Origin: an uncultured Ardenticatenia bacterium
Lineage (GTDB): Bacteria > Chloroflexota > Anaerolineae > 4572-78 > NAK82
Length of the DNA: 64,000 bases
Assembly: GCA_937127125.1 (NCBI GenBank)
Contig: CAKZLO010000034.1
Coordinates: forward strand, 81,257-145,256
Direction of reading: 5' to 3'
In this document: in pieces, positions 1-8,596 of the stretch
Position numbering within the stretch: position 1 is the stretch's first letter
Layout of the letters: each line of letters opens with the position of its first letter
Position numbers and translations under genes: made by a program
Notes under the pieces: model-generated
Seen by the model: only the letters and a program-made list of their open reading frames with translations
Databases searched by the model: none
Told to the model about the DNA's origin: nothing

Positions 1-2
1 GG

Positions 3-503
3 CTGACCGACTACATCCTGGTTGAGGATCGTCTGACGGTGGAAATCATCCCGGATGGCGTGCACGTGCATCCCCTGTTGGTGGAGAAGACGTTGCGTTG
101 TAAGGGTGTGGAGCGTGTGGCGTTTGTCACGGACAGCGTTCTAGGCGCCGGCAGCCCGCCGGGCATCTATGAGGGGCTGTATGAGGGTGTGCAGGTCGAG
201 GTGACATATGATAGAGGGGTGCGGCGCATTCCCGATGATGGGCTGTCGGGCAGCGCATTGACCCAGCTGCGTTCCTTTCAGCAGGCCGTGCGTACATTTG
301 GCCTTTCTATCCCAGAGGCATCTGCGCTGTGTTCACGTACGCCAGCGAGGGTGCTTGGCCTGCACAATTTGGGTTATCTGGATGTGGGCATGGACGCTGA
401 CATCATCCTGTTAGACCAGGAGCTCAACCTCAGAATGACAATTCTAAAAGGAGAGATCGTTTATCGGGCAGACAGGCCCTCTGTCGAGGAGAACCGTGTA
501 TGA
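3..503 (+). CDS. nagA: N-acetylglucosamine-6-phosphate deacetylase, C-terminal part (cut by window edge)
   Basis: The frame is open to the left edge, so only the last ~166 residues are visible. NagA removes the acetyl group from GlcNAc-6-phosphate in the cytoplasm, giving glucosamine-6-phosphate and acetate. Visible NagA signatures are the EIIPDGVHVHP segment (the His-x-His is a metal/substrate region), FVTDSV with the catalytic-type Asp, LSGSALT, and a C-terminal DADIILLD beta strand typical of the amidohydrolase superfamily. Its stop overlaps the next start as ATGA, so the two are translationally coupled. The active-site Asp and substrate-binding loops are intact here; the N-terminal metal-binding half cannot be judged. 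Confidence 0.9.
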   Translation: MTDYILVEDRLTVEIIPDGVHVHPLLVEKTLRCKGVERVAFVTDSVLGAGSPPGIYEGLYEGVQVEVTYDRGVRRIPDDGLSGSALTQLRSFQQAVRTFGLSIPEASALCSRTPARVLGLHNLGYLDVGMDADIILLDQELNLRMTILKGEIVYRADRPSVEENRV

Positions 504-1612
504 AAGAGCGCATGGCGTCACCTGAGCGCGTCTATTGCGTGCTGGCAGGCGAGCTACCGGATCGCGTGCCGGTGATGGCGCAGAACTTCCAGAACACTGC
601 CTATCTAGCTGGTTTCGCGCTAGACGAGTTTTGCCGTAACCCCCGACTGATTGCAGAAGCTCAGATTGCTGCGTGGGAACGCTTCCGGTACGACATCGTG
701 GACGTCGAGAACGGCACCGTGGCAGCCGCCGGTGCACTGGGTTGTCAGGTCGATTATCCCAAAGACCAGCCACCCCGCTTGGTGGGACCAGCCATTGAAA
801 AGCTGGAGGATGTGAGCAAACTTGAGCCTATTGACCCCACCCGCGATGGGACATTGCCAGCATTGGTAGAGGCAACGCGCCTAATCGCAAAGGCGCTCAA
901 GGGGCGAGCCTGCGTGCTGGGGGAGGCAGATCAGGGGCCGTTCAATCTGGCTGCCATGCTGGTGGGTATGGAGACTTTCCTGCTGGCTACGGTGGACCCT
1001 GAACAGTGGGATGCAGTGCATCGGCTGTTGGAATTCACCACCGAGCAGTGTCGACGGCTGGCGTTGGCGCAGATTGATGCCGGCGCCGACTTCACTCAGA
1101 TTGGTGAGCCGCTGGCCGGGCCAGACCTTTCCTCACCTCGGGTGTACCGCCAATTTGCCTTTCCCTACGAAAAGCGCCTGGTAGAGGAGCTGAAGAAACG
1201 AGGCGCTCCTCTTTGCATTCATGTGTGTGGCAACGCTACACGTATCATGGGAGATCTGGCTGATACGGGTGCTGCCATGTTGCAGACGGATTCGAAAGTG
1301 GACATGGTGCGTTGCCGTGAGGTTACCCAAGGACGCAGCGTGCTGGTTGGCAATGTAGACACTACCCTAATGGCAACGGGCACTCCGGAGGAAGTTATGC
1401 ACGCTGCGCGCGCTGCTATTCAGGCGATGGGACGTCACGGCTGGTTCATTCTCAGTTCTGGTTGCACCCTCGGGGCCACGACACCTGCTGCGAGCACTGA
1501 GGCGTTGGTGGCAGCGGCAAAACTCTATGGGCGTTATGACCAGCACGGCCTGGTGGATGCACCGGAGGAGAGAGCGGACGCCACCGATCAGGCAGATGGG
1601 AACAGCGTTTAG
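500..1612 (+). CDS. Uroporphyrinogen decarboxylase-fold (URO-D/MtaA-like) protein, probable methyltransferase
   Basis: This is a 370-residue protein of the URO-D superfamily. It begins with the usual pattern of an ERV-like helix followed by PDRVPV (about residue 21). It carries His241-x-Cys243-Gly and Cys322, which match the three zinc ligands of MtaA/MtbA/CmuA-type corrinoid:thiol methyltransferases; true HemE lacks them. The more likely role is therefore zinc-dependent methyl transfer, not haem synthesis. No corrinoid protein or MtaB-like partner is in the window. It overlaps nagA by 4 nt and precedes the ceramidase-like gene by 32 nt, so it belongs to the sugar-catabolic cluster. The substrate is unknown. 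Confidence 0.82.
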   Translation: MKERMASPERVYCVLAGELPDRVPVMAQNFQNTAYLAGFALDEFCRNPRLIAEAQIAAWERFRYDIVDVENGTVAAAGALGCQVDYPKDQPPRLVGPAIEKLEDVSKLEPIDPTRDGTLPALVEATRLIAKALKGRACVLGEADQGPFNLAAMLVGMETFLLATVDPEQWDAVHRLLEFTTEQCRRLALAQIDAGADFTQIGEPLAGPDLSSPRVYRQFAFPYEKRLVEELKKRGAPLCIHVCGNATRIMGDLADTGAAMLQTDSKVDMVRCREVTQGRSVLVGNVDTTLMATGTPEEVMHAARAAIQAMGRHGWFILSSGCTLGATTPAASTEALVAAAKLYGRYDQHGLVDAPEERADATDQADGNSV

Positions 1613-1644
1613 TAAAATCCAGCGATCCGAGGAGGTGAGGAAGG

Positions 1645-2964
1645 ATGAACGACGGTTCAGCGTTTCGGGCGGGTGCAGCTAAAATCGATATTACCCCCCC
1701 AGTGGGGTGTTGGCTGGAAGGGATCCCACGGGCGCAACCCTCGAATGCTATTCATGACCCTCTATACGCCCGGGCGTTAGTGGTGGAGCAGAACAATGAG
1801 CGCGTCTGCCTAGTGACGTGCGATCTGATCGGCATGACGAACGAGTATGCGCGCGAATTGCGCGTGCGCATCGCGGAAGCGATCGGCAGCAGTTTCGATC
1901 GGGTGATCATCGCGTGTAGTCACAACCACTCCGGTCCCACAATGCTTGGCTTGTTTGATCCGGTGGACCGGGTGGATAGGAACTACTTACGCGAGCTGTC
2001 CGGCAAACTCGTTCAGATCAGCCGGGAGGCCGCTGGCCGTTTGCAGCCAGCGCTACTAGGTGTTGGCCGCGGTGAGGAAAAGACAATCAGTCAGTACCGT
2101 CGCCTCTGGACACGCGATGGACGCATCGTGATGAACTGGGAGGAGTTTCCGGCGGACCGGATCGTGGGACCGGCAGAGGAAGGTGATCCCGAAGTGGGTG
2201 TGGTGCGGATTGACGCTGTGGCAGGCGGCACGATTGCTGTTCTCTTTAACTATGCTTGTCACCCTAATTCGCTGCCTGGCGACAATTTCACCATTACTGC
2301 CGATTTTCCCGGCTATGCTGCCGATATGATCGAGCGAACGCTGGGCGGTGTAGCTTTGTTCACCAATGGAGCTCAGGGAAGTGTGGATATCGAAGGCTTC
2401 CAGGATCGTGACTTTGTCGGTGTGGAGCGACGTGGACGAGCGTTGGGCAGTGCCGTGTTGCAGGTTTGCGAGAGCATCACTGAAAGGGATTCGCAGCCCG
2501 TTATCCGTGTTGCCCGCCACCTTTTCTTCATGCCATACCGCAAGGTAGCGCCAGAGGTATTGACCTGGGCGCAGGAGATCGTTGCCCGTGGGCCACGTGA
2601 GGCGGTTACGCTGCGCGACGGCATCTCTGATGAGCTGAAAGCAGAGCTCATTTTGAAACATGTGTGCCGCAGCGAAGTAGGTGTCGATTTCGAGCTAGTA
2701 GGCCTGCGGTTGGGCAAGGCAGTCTTTGTTACCATTCCGGGCGAGCCGTTTACAGAGATTGGACGCCGGATGAAGGCGCTTGCGCCCGATTTGCAGCTCT
2801 ATGTCATCGCACTGGCAAATGGCTACCTCGGCTATATCGCGACAGCCAAGGCAAGCGCGGAAGGTGGTTACGCCACTGACGTTGCAACTGGATCGGTCTT
2901 CACTGAAGAGGCTGAGGACCTGATCTGCGAAAATACAAATGTTCTGTTGACACGATTGCGGTAA
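1645..2964 (+). CDS. Neutral/alkaline ceramidase N-terminal-domain family amidase
   Basis: The 439 residues match the catalytic domain of neutral ceramidases, which are zinc amidases that cleave N-acyl bonds. Visible features are a start typical of the family (AKIDITPPVG), SHNHSGP with a zinc His, NYACHPN with a second zinc His, PGEPFTEIGRR with the zinc Glu, and a GYLGYIAT segment carrying the Tyr ligand. It lacks both a signal peptide and the C-terminal immunoglobulin-like domain of secreted ceramidases, so it should be cytoplasmic. Combined with the adjacent sugar importer, this argues against ceramide as the natural substrate; an N-acyl group on an imported sugar derivative is an inference. 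A strong GAGGAGGTGAGG Shine-Dalgarno region precedes the ATG. Confidence 0.85.
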   Translation: MNDGSAFRAGAAKIDITPPVGCWLEGIPRAQPSNAIHDPLYARALVVEQNNERVCLVTCDLIGMTNEYARELRVRIAEAIGSSFDRVIIACSHNHSGPTMLGLFDPVDRVDRNYLRELSGKLVQISREAAGRLQPALLGVGRGEEKTISQYRRLWTRDGRIVMNWEEFPADRIVGPAEEGDPEVGVVRIDAVAGGTIAVLFNYACHPNSLPGDNFTITADFPGYAADMIERTLGGVALFTNGAQGSVDIEGFQDRDFVGVERRGRALGSAVLQVCESITERDSQPVIRVARHLFFMPYRKVAPEVLTWAQEIVARGPREAVTLRDGISDELKAELILKHVCRSEVGVDFELVGLRLGKAVFVTIPGEPFTEIGRRMKALAPDLQLYVIALANGYLGYIATAKASAEGGYATDVATGSVFTEEAEDLICENTNVLLTRLR

Positions 2965-2975
2965 GCTGTTATACT
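2947..2975 (+). promoter_or_regulatory. Near-consensus sigma70 promoter for the sugar-importer operon
   Basis: TTGACA (2947-2952), a 17-bp spacer and TATACT (2970-2975) form an almost ideal vegetative promoter. The -35 lies inside the last codons of the ceramidase-like gene and the -10 lies just after its stop. Transcription would start near 2982, leaving a leader of about 118 nt before the binding-protein ATG at 3100. Confidence 0.75.
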
Positions 2976-3099
2976 GGGAGCAAAATATTTCTTGCAGGGT
3001 GAAAGGAGGTGTTGTCCGCGCTCGTCACATATCTCGTCCTTCTGTAGTTTAGCAATTGAGTGAGTGTTCACTGCGTGTCCAAGGAAGGAGGAAGGGATA

Positions 3100-4452
3100 A
3101 TGAAAACAACAAAAAAGATGAATCGGCGTGAGATGTTGCGCCTGATGGCATTCACAGGTGCTGGGTTGGCTGCCGCCACCTATGTTGCCCCCGCTGCCGC
3201 CTCGCAAACGTTCGCCTTTGAGGCGCCTAATGCAGTTCCGCCAGCTGCCGAGAAGGTCAGCCTGCGTTTGATGGTGATGGACTACGATGAGAATATGAAG
3301 CCGGATACGCAGGCCGTGGTAGATGCTTTTAATGCCAGCCAGGATGAGATCGAGCTGAAGTTGGACGTGGTAAGCTGGGGTCAGGGTCATGACATTCTGG
3401 TGACCCAGATCAGTGGTGGCCAACCACCGGATCTGTGCAACGTCAGTGCGCAGTGGTTGGGCGAATGGGATGCCATTGGCGAGGTGCTGCCGCTAGATGA
3501 TCTTCTGTCCAAGGAATTTCTGGCCAATTTCCAGCCCTCCAGCATTAAGGCGTTCACCAACAAGAAAGGACAGCTGGTAGGCATGCCCTATTTCCTTGAC
3601 CCACGGGCAATGTACTATCGTAAGGACCTGTTCGACGAAAAGGGCTTGAAGGCGCCAGAGACATGGGATGAGGTGATTGCCGCCGGCAAGGCACTTCACA
3701 ACCCGCCTGATATGATTGGCTATGGGCAGACGTTCTCGCTCAAGTCGGATAGCCTGGACTACTGGTGGTACGCCTGGTTCGGTGTGATTGGCGGAGATGG
3801 CAACCTAAGTATCTGGAAGGAGGATGGCCGCTCGCGTCTGGCCGAGCCGGAGGCAATCGAAGCAACCCAATGGTGTGTGGATCTCACGCAGAAATACAAG
3901 ATCACCAATGAGGACTACACCACAGCTGGCCGTGATGAGGAGCTGCAGCCGCTCTTCTATGCTGGTAAGCTCTCGATGCTCATCACCGGCTCCTGGTTCC
4001 CCACGCTGCTGAAGAACAATGCGCCGGACATGGTCTATGGACTTACTATGCCACCAGTGAAGACGGCTGGCATGAAACCTGCAACCGGTTTCTGGCCGGA
4101 TGCTTTGATCATCTTCAAGCAGACGAAGTATCCCAAGCACGCTGCCAAAGTGCTTGAGTTTCTGTTCAGCAAGGAGAATCGCCTGGCCTTTGCCAAGCAG
4201 CGTGGCGTGATCCCCGAGCGCATCGATGTGGGTATGGATCCGGAATACGCGGTGAGCGACGTGGAGAAGTTCTTTGTCAAGTCGCTGGAGACGGCACACA
4301 ATGTCTACGAGACGCCATGGCCAGAGAACTACTACCAGACGCTGAACCTAGGCTTCGAGGTCGAGGTTGCGCGCGCCGTAGCAGGCGAAATCACGGCAGA
4401 AGAGGCCTGTAAGACCAGCGCAGCCATGATCGATGCGGCTAACGGCTTCTAG
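3100..4452 (+). CDS. Sugar ABC transporter substrate-binding protein, Tat-type signal
   Basis: This is an extracellular solute-binding protein of family 1 (MalE/UgpB type), 450 residues. The chosen ATG follows AAGGAAGGAGGAAGG. The N-terminus has a twin-arginine motif (NRREMLRL) and a hydrophobic stretch ending around APAAAS, so export by the Tat route is likely. The mature part has typical SBP_bac_1 features: LRLMVMDYDENM near the start, VDAFNAS, GMPYFLDPRAMYYRKDLFDEKGL, and WFPTLLK in the second lobe. It captures the substrate outside the membrane for the two permeases that follow. A large hairpin separates it from the first permease and would allow higher expression of this gene than of the permeases. 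Confidence 0.93.
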   Translation: MKTTKKMNRREMLRLMAFTGAGLAAATYVAPAAASQTFAFEAPNAVPPAAEKVSLRLMVMDYDENMKPDTQAVVDAFNASQDEIELKLDVVSWGQGHDILVTQISGGQPPDLCNVSAQWLGEWDAIGEVLPLDDLLSKEFLANFQPSSIKAFTNKKGQLVGMPYFLDPRAMYYRKDLFDEKGLKAPETWDEVIAAGKALHNPPDMIGYGQTFSLKSDSLDYWWYAWFGVIGGDGNLSIWKEDGRSRLAEPEAIEATQWCVDLTQKYKITNEDYTTAGRDEELQPLFYAGKLSMLITGSWFPTLLKNNAPDMVYGLTMPPVKTAGMKPATGFWPDALIIFKQTKYPKHAAKVLEFLFSKENRLAFAKQRGVIPERIDVGMDPEYAVSDVEKFFVKSLETAHNVYETPWPENYYQTLNLGFEVEVARAVAGEITAEEACKTSAAMIDAANGF

Positions 4453-4481
4453 GGACCAACGATTCAGGATTGTCTGCCGGG

Positions 4482-4514
4482 ATGAGCGCGGGGACTATTC
4501 GTCTCCGCGCTCAT
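4482..4514 (+). other. Intercistronic hairpin after the binding-protein gene
   Basis: Left arm 4482-4495 and right arm 4501-4514 form a 14-bp stem with a single G-T pair and a TATTC loop. There is no U-tract. It sits 30 nt after the binding-protein stop. The first possible ATG of the permease frame (4513) is inside the stem, which favours the later start at 4558. Confidence 0.75.
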
Positions 4515-4557
4515 GTACTTGGTGCCTTTGGAACTGGAAGGAGCTCGGATTGTTTCA

Positions 4558-5505
4558 ATGACGGCAGTAACAGACATTCTGGCATCTGGTAGAAAGGAAT
4601 CATCACCAGAGACAATCTGGCGACGGCTCACGCGTGAGCTGCGTGAGAACCATTTTCCCTACCTTCTCCTTATTCCCAGCATCTTATGCTTTGCCGCGCT
4701 TGTCATCTATCCGTTGGCGAACACAATCATCGGCGCTTTCGCCAAGACAGACACGGTGGGGCGTGCGGTGGATTTCGGTGGGTTGATCAATTTCCGTGAC
4801 CTGATCCGCGACAAGTATATCCTGAGCATCACCATACAAACAGTTATTTTCGTCTTCGGTTCAGTGGCGCTCACAGTGGTGCTGTCGCTTCCTCTAGCGT
4901 TGATTCTCAACCAGCGCTTTCCGGGAGCAGCGCTTGCCCGTGCGCTCTTGTTGATGCCATGGGCTGCACCACTTGCTATTTCCTCGATGACTTGGCGTTG
5001 GATCTTTCACGATCAGCTGGGTGCGTTAAACTATGTATTGAACTCGCTAAACATCACTCAGGCGCGCACTGCCTGGCTCAGCGATCCTGTGCTGGCCTTT
5101 GCCTGCGTCATATTTGTTGAAGTGTGGTCTTCCATTCCGTTTATGACCATTATGTTCCTGGCCGGATTGCAGTCCATTCCACCACATATTTATGATGCTG
5201 CCAAAATGGACGGTGCCAACAGCTGGCACGAGTTTTGGGACATGACGCTCCCGCAGCTGAAGCGAATCATTATCATTGTAACGCTCCTCTCAGTCATCTG
5301 GGCGTTTCGCTCTTTTAATGTGATCTGGCCGATGACGCAGGGCAACCCCTTCTTCCGTACTGATAACTCGGTCACCTATCTATACAAGCTGGCCTTCAGG
5401 TCGCTGACCTTCGGCAAGGGATATGCGCTGGCGTTTGCCACGTTCGTATTCTTGCTAATCTTCAGCGTGGTATACACTAAGGTGCTGCGCAGCGAGGAGG
5501 GGTGA
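4558..5505 (+). CDS. Sugar ABC transporter permease, MalF/UgpA type
   Basis: This 315-residue integral membrane protein has about six transmembrane helices. The first is near residues 38-60 (LLLIPSILCFAALVIYP). It has the cytoplasmic EAA loop, IYDAAKMDGANSWHEFWDMTLPQL, which docks on the ATPase. The start at 4558 is preferred because it follows GGAAGGAG, while the upstream ATG at 4513 lies inside a hairpin. It forms the translocation pore with the next gene, whose start lies at the end of this one (GTGA overlap). The substrate is presumably a sugar or sugar derivative. Confidence 0.93.
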   Translation: MTAVTDILASGRKESSPETIWRRLTRELRENHFPYLLLIPSILCFAALVIYPLANTIIGAFAKTDTVGRAVDFGGLINFRDLIRDKYILSITIQTVIFVFGSVALTVVLSLPLALILNQRFPGAALARALLLMPWAAPLAISSMTWRWIFHDQLGALNYVLNSLNITQARTAWLSDPVLAFACVIFVEVWSSIPFMTIMFLAGLQSIPPHIYDAAKMDGANSWHEFWDMTLPQLKRIIIIVTLLSVIWAFRSFNVIWPMTQGNPFFRTDNSVTYLYKLAFRSLTFGKGYALAFATFVFLLIFSVVYTKVLRSEEG

Positions 5506-5507
5506 TC

Positions 5508-6338
5508 GTGCAACGCATCCAGTGGTTTAAATGGTTGTCCTTGGTTCTCTATGGCATCCCCATGCTGTTTGTTCTGGTGTTTCCGTTCATTGTGATGGTT
5601 TCTACCTCGTTCAAGACGTTAGAGGAAGTCAGTCAGATACCGCCCACCTTTATCCCACGCAATTTCACCCTGGAGAACTATCGAGCAGTATGGAACATTA
5701 TCCCTCTTGCAGCTCATTTTCGTAACAGCTTTCTCTTGGGTGTAGGGGAGACGTTCTTAATTATGGTGCTAGGCGTCCCGGCGGCCTATGCGCTGGCACG
5801 TTTTCGCTTTGCTGGCCGGCAACCTTATCTGATATTCTTACTGGTGACTCAGATGTTCCCCGCGATCGTGGTAGTACTGGGAGTGTTCCGCGTGGTAGTG
5901 GCTCTGGGGCTGCTCAACAACCTGGCCATAGTAGCGGTGACTACGGCATCGTTCAGCCTGGCCTTTTGCATCTGGCTGCTGGTAGGCTATTTCTCGGCGA
6001 TTCCGCCTGAGATCGAGGAAGCGGCTATGATGGACGGTGACTCGCGCCTGGGTGCTATGATCAAGATGACATTGCCCCTCTCGTGGCCAGGACTGGTTGC
6101 GGTAGGTGTCTTTGCCTTTATGGATGGCTGGAACGAGTTCCTGTTCTCGCTCACCTTCATCAGCAATGACGAAATGATGCCGCTCACGGTGGGTTTGTTC
6201 CGTTTCATCTCGCGCTTCCAAATTCAGTGGCACCATCTGATGGCTGGTTCCCTATTGGCCACCGTTGTGGCCGTGGCGCTTTTTATGGCGGTGCAGGACA
6301 AGCTCACACGGGGCATGTTGGCAATCTCCGAAAAGTGA
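5508..6338 (+). CDS. Sugar ABC transporter permease, MalG/UgpE type
   Basis: This is the second pore subunit, about 276 residues with six predicted membrane helices. The EAA loop reads EIEEAAMMDGDSRLGAMIKMTLP. A possible GTG at 5502 overlaps the upstream stop as GTGA. The GTG at 5508 has better spacing from GAGGAGG (7 nt), so it is taken as the start. The ATPase gene follows 23 nt downstream, giving a standard SBP-MalF-MalG-ATPase order. Confidence 0.92.
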   Translation: MQRIQWFKWLSLVLYGIPMLFVLVFPFIVMVSTSFKTLEEVSQIPPTFIPRNFTLENYRAVWNIIPLAAHFRNSFLLGVGETFLIMVLGVPAAYALARFRFAGRQPYLIFLLVTQMFPAIVVVLGVFRVVVALGLLNNLAIVAVTTASFSLAFCIWLLVGYFSAIPPEIEEAAMMDGDSRLGAMIKMTLPLSWPGLVAVGVFAFMDGWNEFLFSLTFISNDEMMPLTVGLFRFISRFQIQWHHLMAGSLLATVVAVALFMAVQDKLTRGMLAISEK

Positions 6339-6361
6339 CGTAGGAGGGAAGGTCGCGTTTT

Positions 6362-7480
6362 ATGAGCATTGTCGTGTGCAGAGATTTGGTTAAACGCTTT
6401 GGCACAATGGTTGCAGTCGACCACGTCAATGTGGAAATTCAGGATGGCGAGTTCATGGTGTTCGTCGGCCCATCGGGTTGTGGCAAAACCACCACATTGC
6501 GCATGATCGGCGGGCTTGAGACGGTCACTACAGGTGACATTCTAATAGATGGGGTGCGCGTGAACAATCTGGCGCCGCGTCAGCGCGACATCGCCATGGT
6601 GTTCCAAAATTATGCTTTATATCCGCATTATAAAGTGTTTGATAATATCGCCTATCCATTGCGACTGCGCAAGACACCCAAAGCGGAGATTGAAGAACGG
6701 GTCAACGCCGTGGCGCGAATGTTGGGTGTGCAACACTTGCTGGATCGCTGGCCACGTCAGCTTTCGGGCGGTGAACGACAGCGGGTAGCTCTGGGGCGTG
6801 CTATTGTGCGCAATCCCAAGCTATACCTGATGGACGAGCCACTGAGCAATCTGGATGCCAAGCTGCGGGTGCAGATGCGTCGCGAGATTATCCACCTGCA
6901 GCGGAACCTGGGCACGACGACTATCTATGTGACTCATGATCAGGTCGAAGCGATGACAATGGGCGATCGCATTATGGTGATGCGCGCGGGCAAGGTGCAA
7001 CAAATTGGTGCGCCGGAGGTGTTGTACAATCACCCTGCTAATCTATTCGTCGCCCAGTTCATCGGCAGTCCAGCAATGAATGCTTTTAAGGGTCGTCTTG
7101 AGACAGACGACGGCAAAATTGTGGTGGCTACCGAATTTGGTCGTTTGCCGATTAGTGACCAGCTGCTGGCGCGTTTGAAGCCCGACAGGTCGCCGACGCT
7201 AGGAGCTCGCGAAGTTATCTGTGGAGTGCGTCCGGAGGATATTGCGTTGGACGATGCCCCAGTCACGCCAGCGAGCCCGGAGGCACAGGTAGATCTGGTA
7301 GAGGGGTTGGGTGCTGATGCCTATGTCAGCCTTACAGTGGGTAGCATTACCCTGATCGCCAGGACACCAGCTGACTGCCCCCCTGCCGAAAACCAGCGCG
7401 TCACGATGCATCTGAATCCTAACAAACTCCATTTGTTCGATCCGGTTACTGAGGAGACTCTTCTCGAGCTCCCCAAATAG
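6362..7480 (+). CDS. Sugar ABC transporter ATP-binding protein, MsmK/UgpC/MalK type
   Basis: This is a 372-residue ATPase that powers the importer from the cytoplasmic face. It has Walker A GPSGCGKTT (about residues 37-45), the Q-loop VFQNYALYP, the signature LSGGERQRVALGRA, Walker B LYLMDEPLSNLDAKLR and the switch His in VTHDQ. A C-terminal regulatory TOBE-like domain follows (CGVRPEDI). It is the only importer ATPase in the window, so it may also serve the second sugar importer at 40-43 kb, which has none; MsmK-type ATPases are known to be shared. The start is ATG after GTAGGAGGGAAGG. Confidence 0.95.
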   Translation: MSIVVCRDLVKRFGTMVAVDHVNVEIQDGEFMVFVGPSGCGKTTTLRMIGGLETVTTGDILIDGVRVNNLAPRQRDIAMVFQNYALYPHYKVFDNIAYPLRLRKTPKAEIEERVNAVARMLGVQHLLDRWPRQLSGGERQRVALGRAIVRNPKLYLMDEPLSNLDAKLRVQMRREIIHLQRNLGTTTIYVTHDQVEAMTMGDRIMVMRAGKVQQIGAPEVLYNHPANLFVAQFIGSPAMNAFKGRLETDDGKIVVATEFGRLPISDQLLARLKPDRSPTLGAREVICGVRPEDIALDDAPVTPASPEAQVDLVEGLGADAYVSLTVGSITLIARTPADCPPAENQRVTMHLNPNKLHLFDPVTEETLLELPK

Positions 7481-7493
7481 GCAGGAGTTGCTT

Positions 7494-8588
7494 GTGCGTT
7501 CCGTCTGGATCGGCATGAACGCAATGGACATAGATACCCCAGCGCTATGCCTGGACATCGAGGCCGTGGAAAGCAATGTTATGCGCATGGCCGAATTCGC
7601 CCGGCGGACGGGTGTGAATCTGCGTCCGCATGCGAAGACGCATAAGAGTCCTATGTTGGCCCATATGCAGCTGGCAGCGGGCGCCATCGGGATCACTTGT
7701 GCCAAGCTGAGCGAAGCGGAGGTGCTGGCGGCCAGTGGCATCAAGGACATCTTGATTGCCAATCAGATCGTTGGGGCCCACAAAATTGCACGGCTGGTCA
7801 ACCTCGCGGCGCACAGTGAGGTCATGGTCGCGGTAGACGATGTGGACAATGTGGCTGAGCTGAATGCTGCTGCTCAGACGAAGGGTGTCCAGCTGCGTGT
7901 GGTGATCGAGATTGACATCGGTATGGGACGGTGCGGGGTCGCGCCGGGTCAGGCGGTACTGGATCTGGCACGGCAGATTATTGTCTCCCCGGGACTGCGT
8001 TTCGAAGGCGTGATGGGCTACGAGGGACACGTCATTTTCACACCCGATCCTGAAGAACGAAAAGCCAAGACGGAAGCCAGCCTCAAACCAATGATGGAAA
8101 GCGTTGATCTGCTGCGCCGATCTGGCATCCCGGTTAATATTGTCAGCAGTGGTGGCACTGGCACTTACTTTATTACTGGCTGCTATCCCGGCATCACCGA
8201 GCTGCAGGTCGGATCGTACATCACAATGGACAGTCAGTATCGCGAGGTGGTGGGCATAGATTTCGCCTACGCTCTGACCGTGCTGGCAACCGTGATCCGC
8301 GTCCACGGAGAAAAGCGAGCCATTGTGGACGCTGGGCTGAAGGCTATGACGCGCGATTTTGGCATGCCGTATGTCCTGGATCCGCCCGGGTGGAAGGTGA
8401 CGGCACTGGCCGAAGAACACGGTTTTCTGGAACGTGTGGATGGCGCGCCACTCAAGCGTGGTGACAAGGTGAAAATCGTTCCCAATCACGGCTGCACGAC
8501 GATCAATTTGCACGACTACTACTACGTCGTTCGGCGCGGTGTGCTGGAAGCGATCTGGCCCATTGCCGCGCGTGGCAAGACGTACTAA
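7494..8588 (+). CDS. D-serine dehydratase/D-threonine aldolase-like PLP enzyme (alanine racemase fold)
   Basis: A fold-type III PLP enzyme of about 364 residues. It begins with DIDTPALCLD and has RPHAKTHKSP, whose Lys (about residue 48) is the PLP Lys of the family. The C-terminal metal site reads PNHGC. A His-x-Cys pair matches zinc-dependent D-serine dehydratases, whereas D-threonine aldolases use His-x-Asp. D-serine or beta-hydroxy-D-amino-acid cleavage is therefore the best guess; the substrate is not proven. The GTG at 7494 is chosen because AGGAG lies 6 nt upstream; a TTG at 7488 is in frame. It is tightly placed behind the transporter ATPase and 8 nt before the GH172 gene. Confidence 0.82.
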   Translation: MRSVWIGMNAMDIDTPALCLDIEAVESNVMRMAEFARRTGVNLRPHAKTHKSPMLAHMQLAAGAIGITCAKLSEAEVLAASGIKDILIANQIVGAHKIARLVNLAAHSEVMVAVDDVDNVAELNAAAQTKGVQLRVVIEIDIGMGRCGVAPGQAVLDLARQIIVSPGLRFEGVMGYEGHVIFTPDPEERKAKTEASLKPMMESVDLLRRSGIPVNIVSSGGTGTYFITGCYPGITELQVGSYITMDSQYREVVGIDFAYALTVLATVIRVHGEKRAIVDAGLKAMTRDFGMPYVLDPPGWKVTALAEEHGFLERVDGAPLKRGDKVKIVPNHGCTTINLHDYYYVVRRGVLEAIWPIAARGKTY

Positions 8589-8596
8589 ATCTCAAG

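Noticed and set aside
3002-3040. Small gene behind the orphan AAAGGAGG in the importer leader
   Set aside because: No start codon with a frame longer than a few codons lies at proper distance; it may be a leader element only.
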